This document shows positions 1 to 5,024 of a DNA stretch of 5,024 nucleotides, piece after piece. The position numbers and the translations under genes were made by a program. Each line of letters opens with the position of its first letter. Positions within the stretch are counted from its first letter, which is position 1. This stretch comes from Kiritimatiellales bacterium (GTDB lineage: Bacteria; Verrucomicrobiota; Kiritimatiellia; Kiritimatiellales; Pontiellaceae): contig WFRA01000286.1 of assembly GCA_015486775.1 (NCBI GenBank), forward strand, positions 1 to 5,024, in the 5' to 3' direction. The notes under the pieces are model-generated. The model did no database searches, had not been told where the DNA came from, and saw only the letters and a list, made by a program, of their open reading frames with translations.

Positions 1-2468
1 AGGGTTTCGGCGATGCCGGAGCTGCGGATATTCAGCTCCATCGTTTCGGGGGCGGTGAGGGTAAAGCTTTTGCGGTCGATCGGCTCGTGGGCGTTGAAGG
101 TCTGGAGGGTGGAGAAGAAGGGCTTGCCGGAGACGGTGGAGACGATCTCGTATTCGAGGATGCTGCCGACCTCGACGCCGGGGAGGTTGGCCACGAGAAT
201 CTTGGCGGCGGGATAGCGCGGGGCGGAGGCCACCCAGCTGGCATCCATGGTGTGGAGCTCCTCTTCGCTGATCTGCTTCACGGTTCCGTCGGGCTGGGTG
301 ACGCTGGCTCGGGTCAGCTCGATCTGCTGCCAGGCGGGGTTGTAGCCAACCTTGATTTCGGAGTTTTTCTTGGTACCGGCATAGGTGAGGATCTTGACCT
401 TGGTTCGGGTGGTCTCTTTCCAATGGCTGGAATCCTCCAGCACGATCTCCTTGGTTTTTTCGAGGACGCGCACGTCGGAGTCGGCCTCGGGCGCGGTGGT
501 GGAAACCTCGAAGATGACGGCCTTGCGGAGGTTGTATTCCACGTCCTGGAGGTTTTGCTTGAGCTCGAGATATTCGGAGGGGCTGAATTCGACGGTGTTG
601 AGCAGGAAGGTGTTGGTGGCGGCGAGCGTGGCGCCGTTTTGGGCGACTTCCATTTTCCAGGTGAGCCGGGGGGTGTCGATGGGCTGGTAGTCCGGGATGT
701 CGGGGGTGCCGATGCCGTCGGGGAGCTTTAGCTCGAAGGTTTCGCGGATGCCGGCGGTGAGGCGGGTGTAGAGCGGATACTTGCGCTTTTGCAGGCCGGT
801 CTTTCCAATGAGGAAGTTGGCGTAGCCGAGGGTTTTTCCAAGCCTTGGAAGCGTGAGCATTTTGTCGGCGGCGCCTTCGACCAGCAGGTTGTCGGCGGTG
901 TATCCAAGCTTGACGGTGAGCGGCCGGGTGGTGTCGCGCAGCTCGCTGGGCAGGATTTCCAGGGATTGGAGGGTGGCGGTGGGCATGGTCTTTTTGAGGT
1001 GCCCCTCGAAGAAGCGCTTGCGCTCCTCGGGTTTGATCTTCGAGAAGTAGCCCCGGTAGACGGTGTCGTTAACCCCCTGGAATTCGAGCGTGCTTTGGGC
1101 GGTCAGCTTCCCGGCGGCATCGAGCGTGCCGGAGGAGGTGATGACCAGCAGGTTGCTGGTGGCGGGAATGATGGGGGAGGTGAGCAGGGTCTCGCCTTCG
1201 GGGCGGGCGACGATGTAGCTCATGTTTTGCAAGTAGGAGGGGAAGATGTCCTTGGTGTTTTCGTCGGTGGAGTCCATGAGGATATAGTTCCCGTCTTCGC
1301 CGAGCGCGGCGGTGACGGCGTGGTTGAACATCGGTTGCGGTACCTCCTCGTCCTTCTTCGGGCCGGCCATGATGATGACGGGGAAGGCTTTGAGGCCGGC
1401 GAGGCGTAGCATGGAGGCGAGCAGGGCGGCCTTGTCGCGGCAGACGCCGTAGCGGTTCTCGAAGGTGGTCTTTGCATCGTGCGGCTCGTAGCCCGGCGCC
1501 TCGTCCTCGGTGGTGATGCCCATGTAGCGGATGTCCTGCGAGACAAAGTTAAAGATGGCTTTGATCTTTTCGGACTCGGTGGCGCACCCTTTTGTGAGCT
1601 CGTCGGCCTTGGCCTGCATCTCGGGAGTGGTGGCTTCGAGGTGCGGCAGGCAGAGCTTCCAGTACCACTTCGAAAGCTGCTCCCAGCTCTCCATGGTGCT
1701 GACGAGCAGGCGCTGGACGACGGTGTAGCGCGCCGGCATGTTGGGCTCGTCGAACATGCGCGGGACATCCGAGACCTCCCAGGTGTAGATGATCCGTCCG
1801 CTCTGCCCGCCGCTCTTTTTGCTGAATTCAACCGTGCCGGGCACCTCGGACTTGAGCGCGATTTTTGCCAGCGGCCGCTCCTTGGGGGCAACCACCTGGA
1901 AGGTTGTGTGCTCGATGGGGCTGGCACCCTCGAAGGTCTGGTAGTCGCTCCAGACATCGGGAACGACCGCCTTGGTCTGGATGTCGCGAGCGACGTAGCG
2001 CAGGGTGTCGCCAATCTCCAGCCCCGGCACGGAGAGCTGCAGTACCTTCGAACGCGGGTTGTAGATGTTGGCGCTCATCTGGCCGGGATCCACCATCACC
2101 TTGGCCTGCGTCGCAATGTCGACGGGCAGGATGCTCCCGTCCGGCTTGATGATCTCCACCTTCGTGAAATAGTTCGTGCCGTAGGCCGTGTTGAAGCTCA
2201 GCGAAAGCGTCCGGTTGGCGCGCTTGCCCTTTTCCGTTAGCACCTTGATCGCCGTGTCGTCCCAGGTTTCCGAGGTGCCGTCGGCCTGGTATTCGACCTG
2301 GATAAAATCGTCGATCAGCACATCGTCGGAGTCGGGATATTTTTCAACTGTCGCCGAGGCGGCCTGAGCAGCGAGCTTTCCCGTATTCAGGAACTCCTTC
2401 GCCGAAAGCGGCAGGGCGGAGAGGAGGGCGAAGAGGAGGGCGAGGGAGGGGCGGATGGTCTGTTTCAT
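1..2468 (-). CDS. Exported DUF3857 / transglutaminase-like protein with a second DUF3857 copy (3' end outside window)
   Basis: The frame is open from ATG at 2468 to the left edge, giving 822 visible residues and no stop. Residues 1-23 look like a Sec signal peptide: MKQTIR, a hydrophobic core, then a probable cut after LSA before KEF. Residues about 48-200 match DUF3857, with a PDGS turn at 109-112, PGLEIGD at 148-154 and QTFE at 177-180. Residues about 270-410 form a transglutaminase-like core with GVCRDKA (Cys343), NHAV (His383) and LMDSTDEN (Asp399), so the papain-like triad is intact. Residues about 430-650 are beta-rich, as in the DUF3858-type tail of this family. From about 665 a second DUF3857 begins and is cut by the edge. 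Family members are exported; their substrates are mostly unknown, and peptidase, cross-linking or non-catalytic roles are all possible. The start is supported by the signal peptide directly after it. The domain call is firm; the biological function is unknown. Confidence 0.93.
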   Translation of the reverse strand, partial: MKQTIRPSLALLFALLSALPLSAKEFLNTGKLAAQAASATVEKYPDSDDVLIDDFIQVEYQADGTSETWDDTAIKVLTEKGKRANRTLSLSFNTAYGTNYFTKVEIIKPDGSILPVDIATQAKVMVDPGQMSANIYNPRSKVLQLSVPGLEIGDTLRYVARDIQTKAVVPDVWSDYQTFEGASPIEHTTFQVVAPKERPLAKIALKSEVPGTVEFSKKSGGQSGRIIYTWEVSDVPRMFDEPNMPARYTVVQRLLVSTMESWEQLSKWYWKLCLPHLEATTPEMQAKADELTKGCATESEKIKAIFNFVSQDIRYMGITTEDEAPGYEPHDAKTTFENRYGVCRDKAALLASMLRLAGLKAFPVIIMAGPKKDEEVPQPMFNHAVTAALGEDGNYILMDSTDENTKDIFPSYLQNMSYIVARPEGETLLTSPIIPATSNLLVITSSGTLDAAGKLTAQSTLEFQGVNDTVYRGYFSKIKPEERKRFFEGHLKKTMPTATLQSLEILPSELRDTTRPLTVKLGYTADNLLVEGAADKMLTLPRLGKTLGYANFLIGKTGLQKRKYPLYTRLTAGIRETFELKLPDGIGTPDIPDYQPIDTPRLTWKMEVAQNGATLAATNTFLLNTVEFSPSEYLELKQNLQDVEYNLRKAVIFEVSTTAPEADSDVRVLEKTKEIVLEDSSHWKETTRTKVKILTYAGTKKNSEIKVGYNPAWQQIELTRASVTQPDGTVKQISEEELHTMDASWVASAPRYPAAKILVANLPGVEVGSILEYEIVSTVSGKPFFSTLQTFNAHEPIDRKSFTLTAPETMELNIRSSGIAET
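33..476 (-). other. Second DUF3857 domain (internal duplicate)
   Basis: Residues about 665-812 repeat the landmarks of the N-terminal DUF3857 in the same order. QPDGT at 725-729 matches KPDGS, LPGVEVGSILEY at 762-773 matches VPGLEIGDTLRY, and LQTFNAHEPIDRKSF at 788-802 matches YQTFEGASPIEHTTF. The offset between copies is 612-617 residues. The copies are clearly diverged, so this is an old duplication. A second transglutaminase-like core would be expected just past the left edge. Confidence 0.85.
418..432. repeat. Palindromic motif copy, one mismatch
   Basis: The sequence TTCCAATGGCTGGAA matches TTCCAA-N3-TTGGAA with one mismatch. It lies inside the second DUF3857 coding region and encodes part of DSSHWKE, in a different codon phase from the perfect copy. 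Confidence 0.5.
836..850. repeat. Perfect copy of palindromic motif TTCCAA-N3-TTGGAA
   Basis: The sequence TTCCAAGCCTTGGAA is a perfect 7+1+7 inverted repeat inside the DUF3857 gene (residues about 540-545, LPRLGK). It is the best copy of a motif found six times in this window. The function is unknown; candidates are a DNA-binding protein site or a dispersed REP-like element. Confidence 0.6.
957..971. repeat. Palindromic motif copy, two mismatches
   Basis: The sequence TTCCAGGGATTGGAG differs at two positions from TTCCAA-N3-TTGGAA. It encodes LQSLE in the DUF3857 protein, in codon phase 1. It is weak on its own and is listed because it belongs to a cluster of similar sites. Confidence 0.3.
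1239..1661 (-). other. Transglutaminase-like catalytic core within the DUF3857 protein
   Basis: This covers residues about 270-410 of the downstream protein. It contains an EKIKAIFNFVSQDIRYMGI helix/strand segment before the active site, then Cys343 in YGVCRDKAALLASMLR (codon 1440-1442), His383 in FNHAV (codon 1320-1322) and Asp399 in ILMDSTDEN (codon 1272-1274). The order Cys, His, Asp and the spacing of about 40 and 16 residues fit the bacterial Transglut_core family. The commonest bacterial form of the last motif is LDPT; here it is MDST, a mild variation that keeps the Asp. Catalytic competence is therefore plausible but not shown. Confidence 0.9.
1869..2327 (-). other. First DUF3857 domain (N-terminal copy)
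   Basis: Residues about 48-200 directly follow the signal peptide and a short linker. Key landmarks are KPDGS at 108-112, VPGLEIGDTLRY at 147-158 and YQTFEGASPIEHTTF at 176-190. DUF3857 is a beta-sandwich-like domain of unknown function that normally precedes a transglutaminase-like core in exported proteins of Bacteroidetes, PVC bacteria and Proteobacteria. Boundaries are estimated by eye. Confidence 0.85.
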
Positions 2469-2515
2469 GTCTGTTTCCAATTTTGGGAGGGGCTACTTTT
2501 CCGACGCATGGTGGA
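2469..2515 (-). promoter_or_regulatory. 47-bp intergenic gap with weak ribosome binding site for the DUF3857 gene
   Basis: The gap separates the TAG of the LamG gene from the ATG of the DUF3857 gene. A weak GGA (2476-2478) lies 7 nt before the start; no full AGGAGG is present. No GC-rich hairpin followed by T's is seen, so there is no clear intrinsic terminator, and no convincing -35/-10 pair. The short gap favours co-transcription. It also contains one imperfect copy of the window's TTCCAA-N3-TTGGAA motif and a 14-codon ORF (2465-2509) whose TGA overlaps the ATG. Confidence 0.5.
2475..2489. repeat. Palindromic motif copy in the intergenic gap, two mismatches
   Basis: The sequence TTCCAATTTTGGGAG differs at two positions from TTCCAA-N3-TTGGAA. 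It is the only non-coding copy and ends 7 bp upstream of the DUF3857 start, overlapping the weak ribosome binding site. If a protein or hairpin forms here it could affect translation of the downstream gene; this is inference. Confidence 0.3.
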
Positions 2516-5024
2516 CTAATTTTCCGGAAGGGTAAAGAGGAAGGGGAAGAGTTGTCGCCAATAGTCCTCGGTGCGCTTCTGGAACACCTTCGATCCCGAT
2601 TCGGAGACCGACCAGATTTTCCCATCCATCAGGTCGATGCCCTCCATGGCGGAGGGCAGGGTGAACAGTGTGCTGGTGGAGACTGCGGACGGACTGCTTT
2701 TGTTGTAGAGTACGTCGTAGAGATGGCTCGGGTGGTCGCCGGAGCTTTGCGAAAGGTAGAAGCGCACCTGCGTGGCGTCGACCTGGCGGCAAACGATTCC
2801 CTGGGCGTTGAATATGGGCAGCTCGAAGGTGTATCTCGGACTCTGGCCGGGATCGACCGAACCGTCGGACGAGATTTCCAGCGCGATGATGTGGCGGTAG
2901 GAATCGCGGGAAAACTGCATGGACCACAGAAGCGGGGTTCCGTCGGAATCGTAGCCCATCGAAAGCCCGCTCATGGAGCTGTTGGGGCCGAGGTCGGCAA
3001 CGTGGTACATGGCATCGCTGGTCAGCGGCGTTTCGTCGTATTTGATGTGGGCGAGGGTGTCCGGATCGATGATGCCGGTGTCGGAAGTGTCCGGTGTGAA
3101 GCGGCAGATGTCGTGCCCGCTGGAAATATAAATGTGCCCGTCGAAGTATGCGATGCCGCCGCTGTGCCAAGTGAAGTCGGAGCCGTTGGAATGGAAAAGG
3201 GGCATGACGCGCCGCAGGCGGCCTTGCGGGGTTAGTTCCGCCAGGACGGAGGGATAGCGGTGTTTCGAGAGGTCGGTGTCGTACCAGAAGTAGGAGACAT
3301 AGACCCGGTTGCTGTCGTTCACCGCCACGGCCTGCGGAACATAGGCGTCGTCGATGAGCGGCACGACAAAGCGGTCGGCAATCTGCGAGGCATCGGGGTA
3401 GGCGGCGACGGTTTCGTCGATGCGCAGGTCGAACCCCTTGACCGGGGAGAGATAGTCGTGCTCGCGCGAGAGGCCGAGGTAGCTGCTGCCGTCGCGCGTG
3501 CATTTGCTCTTCAGGAAGAATTCGCTCTTTGCATAGTTCGCGAGGGTTGCCGCGTGGATCAGCCCCGCGAAAAACTCGCCAGTCGGTTGGTTGGCGTGGG
3601 AGGGCTGGGCTCCAACCATTGGAAAAATCGCGCTCTGGGCGATGCCGTTGCCGACTGCGGCCGAGTTGGTGGCCACGGGGGTTTCGTCGAGATAGAGCTC
3701 CATCCCGTACTGCTGGGTCGGTTTACCTTCCCGCACCACGAAGGCGGCGTGGTACCAGACCCCCGGCGAGAGGTTCCCGCCACGGACCGCCACCGGGGAA
3801 GCAAGGTTGTTTGTGCTGTTGCGGAGATAGACGGTTCCCTCCAGCTGGCCATCGTCGATCTTTAGGGAAAATCCGGCGTTGTCCGTGTTCGAGAGCAGGG
3901 TCTGCGTGCCCGAAACGGAATCGGCCTTGAACCAGGCCTCCAGCGTGAAGGAGTCGGAATAATAGGGGTCGGGGGTGCGGATGGGCGGTGCGCTGGAGGA
4001 GAGCTGCACAACCAGTCCGCTTGGCCGCCGGACGGTCGGCGGGGCATCCAGCGTATCCACGGGTTCCGAAGCCTGGAAAAATTTTGTGCCGTCAAACCGC
4101 TTGCAGAGAAAATCGTTGAATCCGTGGCCCCGGTCGTAGGCCACCAGGTTTCCGGTTTGGGGCAGGTACCGGAAGAGCGTCCGGGGTAGCGCGTGGCTGG
4201 AGACGGTGAGCCGGATCACCTTGTAGGCACCGACGGTTGCGATGGAGGCGGTGAATCGTTGCCCCATCGTGGACTCAACCTCGGTGTTGGACAGTTTGAT
4301 CGTCTTCGTGGCCGGTATCCTGAGAATATCGAACGTGTCGCCAAAATGTCCGGCATAGCCCGCCATCGGTTCGACCCGGATGCGGGCACCGTCGAGCTTC
4401 AGGTAGTTGCCCACGATGTCGACTGTGGCGATGCCGCCCTGGTCGATCCCCGCAACATAGATGGAGTCCACCTCGTTCTCCATGTCTAGGCGATCCAACT
4501 CGATGTGGTCGATGGCCGAACCCATCACGCGAAATTCGCCATCCTTGATTGTGGTGAATCCCTGTACGGTCAGCGACCCGCCGGAAATCTCGAAAACCCC
4601 GAACCCTCCGTCCCGCCCGCAGGAGAACGATCCGTCAATCGCCACATCGCCGCCGGTCTGGATGAAGGTTCCGTTGTTGTTGTAGCCCCCGATTTTTACA
4701 TCGCCGGCAACATGCAGGCTACCGCCCGACATGGAGTAGGCCGCGTTCATGGAAGGGGGTGTGTCGTGGCAGAGGGAGAGATCCCCGCCGATGTCGAACA
4801 GTCCGTTGGTTTGCAGGATTTCCACGGTGGAACCCTGGATGGTTCCGGCCTCGACATTGGTTGCGGTTGCGAGTCCGCCCGCAACAAGTTCCAGCTCGCA
4901 ATTGTCCAATGCTAGGAAATTGATGGTTTCATCGCTGTCCAGCTGGATTGTTCCGTTGGTGGCGGAAACAAGGGCGGAGGGGGAGGGAACCGATCCTTCG
5001 GCCCAGTTTTGCGGGGTGTTCCAA
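2516..5024 (-). CDS. Secreted modular protein: T5SS/PEP-CTERM-type repeats, LamG domain, propeller-like C-terminus (5' end outside window)
   Basis: The frame is open from the right edge to TAG at 2516-2518, giving 835 visible residues; the true start lies outside the window. A TTG at 4909 could be read as a start, but coding sequence clearly continues upstream, with a W-x5-W segment (WNTPQNW) typical of the lead-in to this repeat type. Residues about 66-170 are Gly-rich beta repeats such as SGGSLHVAGDVKIGG. Residues about 350-510 form a LamG/concanavalin-like domain: FTLEAWFKAD, GVWYHAAFVV and MELYLDE are characteristic strands. Residues about 560-820 read as repeated beta-blades, with HSGGIAYFDGHIYISSG and MEGIDLMDGKIWSVSESGS. 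LamG domains usually bind carbohydrate or protein ligands, so a surface or extracellular binding role is inferred. No catalytic motif was recognised. The C-terminus ends in FLFTLPEN, with no PEP-CTERM, LPXTG or visible T9SS tail. The exact ligand and role are unknown. Confidence 0.92.
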   Translation of the reverse strand, partial: WNTPQNWAEGSVPSPSALVSATNGTIQLDSDETINFLALDNCELELVAGGLATATNVEAGTIQGSTVEILQTNGLFDIGGDLSLCHDTPPSMNAAYSMSGGSLHVAGDVKIGGYNNNGTFIQTGGDVAIDGSFSCGRDGGFGVFEISGGSLTVQGFTTIKDGEFRVMGSAIDHIELDRLDMENEVDSIYVAGIDQGGIATVDIVGNYLKLDGARIRVEPMAGYAGHFGDTFDILRIPATKTIKLSNTEVESTMGQRFTASIATVGAYKVIRLTVSSHALPRTLFRYLPQTGNLVAYDRGHGFNDFLCKRFDGTKFFQASEPVDTLDAPPTVRRPSGLVVQLSSSAPPIRTPDPYYSDSFTLEAWFKADSVSGTQTLLSNTDNAGFSLKIDDGQLEGTVYLRNSTNNLASPVAVRGGNLSPGVWYHAAFVVREGKPTQQYGMELYLDETPVATNSAAVGNGIAQSAIFPMVGAQPSHANQPTGEFFAGLIHAATLANYAKSEFFLKSKCTRDGSSYLGLSREHDYLSPVKGFDLRIDETVAAYPDASQIADRFVVPLIDDAYVPQAVAVNDSNRVYVSYFWYDTDLSKHRYPSVLAELTPQGRLRRVMPLFHSNGSDFTWHSGGIAYFDGHIYISSGHDICRFTPDTSDTGIIDPDTLAHIKYDETPLTSDAMYHVADLGPNSSMSGLSMGYDSDGTPLLWSMQFSRDSYRHIIALEISSDGSVDPGQSPRYTFELPIFNAQGIVCRQVDATQVRFYLSQSSGDHPSHLYDVLYNKSSPSAVSTSTLFTLPSAMEGIDLMDGKIWSVSESGSKVFQKRTEDYWRQLFPFLFTLPEN
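2564..3346 (-). other. C-terminal beta-propeller-like region
   Basis: This covers residues about 560-820 of the upstream protein. Several blade-like segments alternate a turn and hydrophobic strands: AVNDSNRVYVSYFW, HSGGIAYFDGHIYISSGHDICRFTPD, LSMGYDSDGTPLLWSMQF, VRFYLSQSSGDHPSHLYDV and MEGIDLMDGKIWSVSESGSKVFQKR. The 'GGIA..DGHIYIS...I.RF' and 'MEGID...GKIWSVSE' patterns recall secreted six-bladed propeller proteins. No catalytic or metal site is obvious, and no specific family is claimed. Blade count and fold need a structure prediction. Confidence 0.5.
3494..3976 (-). other. LamG / concanavalin A-like jelly-roll domain
   Basis: This covers residues about 350-510 of the upstream protein. 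Visible strands in order are SDSFTLEAWFKAD (356-368), TQTLLSNTDNAGFSLKID (373-390), LEGTVYLRN (394-402), LSPGVWYHAAFVVREG (418-433), YGMELYLDETPVA (439-451) and GEFFAGLIHAATLANYAKSE (482-500). This is the usual LamG_3-like order: 'sft.eaWfk', 'g.WhH.a.v', 'l.lYvDg', then 'f.G.id.v.iy..als..e'. Such domains bind glycans or proteins, or serve as structural modules, in secreted proteins of PVC and Bacteroidetes bacteria. Confidence 0.88.
3610..3624. repeat. Palindromic motif copy, one mismatch
   Basis: The sequence CTCCAACCATTGGAA (minus strand TTCCAATGGTTGGAG) matches TTCCAA-N3-TTGGAA with one mismatch at an end. It lies in the LamG domain coding region and encodes FPMVGA. Confidence 0.5.
4529..4828 (-). 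repeat. Gly-rich beta repeats of the T5SS/PEP-CTERM-associated type
   Basis: This covers residues about 66-165 of the upstream protein. Equivalent positions are the NG of LQTNG (73), SGGSL (100), TGGDV (124) and SGGSL (148), so the spacing is 27, 24 and 24 residues. Each unit has the pattern x-F/Y-x-x-(S/T)GG-x-(L/V)-x-V-x-G-x-x-x-I-G. This resembles the T5SS/PEP-CTERM-associated repeat and implies a stacked beta-helix-like stalk. The repeats decay after about residue 168 into non-repetitive beta sequence. The family name is from memory of the motif and was not searched. Confidence 0.7.
4904..4918. repeat. Palindromic motif copy, two mismatches
   Basis: The sequence GTCCAATGCTAGGAA differs at two positions from TTCCAA-N3-TTGGAA. 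It lies near the visible 5' part of the LamG gene and encodes FLALD. A further TTCCAA half-site ends at the right edge (5019-5024), but its other half cannot be seen. Confidence 0.3.

Noticed and set aside
87..1409. Long plus-strand open frames (214 and 206 codons) opposite the DUF3857 gene
   Set aside because: They are rich in Gly, Val, Asp and Glu in a low-complexity way, show no domain or ribosome binding site, and lie antisense to a gene with a clear catalytic domain. They are mirror frames of GC-rich codons.
1220..2014. Minus-strand 264-codon frame inside the DUF3857 gene
   Set aside because: Its Ser/Arg/Pro-rich product has no recognisable domain and it is out of frame with the transglutaminase triad; it is a shadow frame.
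2640..2656. CCCTCC-N5-GGAGGG inverted repeat as a terminator
   Set aside because: It sits inside the LamG gene before the stop codon, encodes part of a conserved-looking MEGID blade, and has no following T-run.
2483..3235. Plus-strand 250-codon frame opposite the end of the LamG gene
   Set aside because: It has a Gly/Val/Asp-rich antisense composition, no domain and no ribosome binding site; the minus strand is well supported.
2493..3503. Minus-strand 336-codon frame inside the LamG gene
   Set aside because: Its Arg/His/Pro-rich composition is typical of a +1 shadow frame, and it overlaps the clear propeller-like coding sequence.
4820..4846. Overlapping inverted repeats TTCCAC-G-GTGGAA and GGAACC-N6-GGTTCC
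   Set aside because: They lie in coding sequence, the stems are only 6 bp, there is no T-run, and they do not fit the spacing of the recurrent 15-nt motif; chance is a sufficient explanation.
4907..4909. TTG at 4909 as the start of the LamG gene
   Set aside because: The same frame continues upstream without a stop to the window edge and encodes a W-x5-W segment that fits the family, so the true start is outside the window.

Overview
The window holds parts of two long protein-coding genes. Both are on the minus strand, so transcription runs right to left, and both run off the window. The upstream gene (right half, missing its 5' end) encodes a secreted or cell-surface protein of modular beta structure. 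The downstream gene (left half, missing its 3' end) encodes an exported DUF3857/transglutaminase-like protein. They are separated by 47 bp with no visible terminator, so co-transcription is plausible. No RNA gene, mobile element, CRISPR array or strong promoter is visible.

Organism: GC-rich DNA, a T5SS/PEP-CTERM-type repeat protein that also carries a LamG domain, and a very large DUF3857-transglutaminase protein with a second DUF3857 copy together suggest a member of the Planctomycetes-Verrucomicrobia-Chlamydiae (PVC) group. Kiritimatiellota or Verrucomicrobiota seem the best guesses. This is inferred from protein style only; there is no marker gene in the window.

Right half (5024 to 2516): 835 visible residues. 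In order they are a W-x5-W segment, beta-repeats with a period near 24 residues, a linker, a LamG/concanavalin-like domain with an intact-looking fold signature, and a C-terminal region of about 270 residues that reads like a beta-propeller. The C-terminus shows no PEP-CTERM or LPXTG sorting signal. Left half (2468 to 1): signal peptide, DUF3857, transglutaminase-like core with Cys343/His383/Asp399, a beta-rich C-terminal region, then a second DUF3857 copy cut by the window edge. This points to a tandem two-unit protein with a repeat of about 615 residues.

The two products may act together at the cell envelope, but only their adjacency supports this. The least expected DNA-level signal is a 15-nt palindromic motif, TTCCAA-N3-TTGGAA. 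It occurs once perfectly and five more times with one or two mismatches, inside both genes and in the gap between them. The coding copies fall in all three codon phases, which argues for a DNA-level element rather than shared protein sequence.
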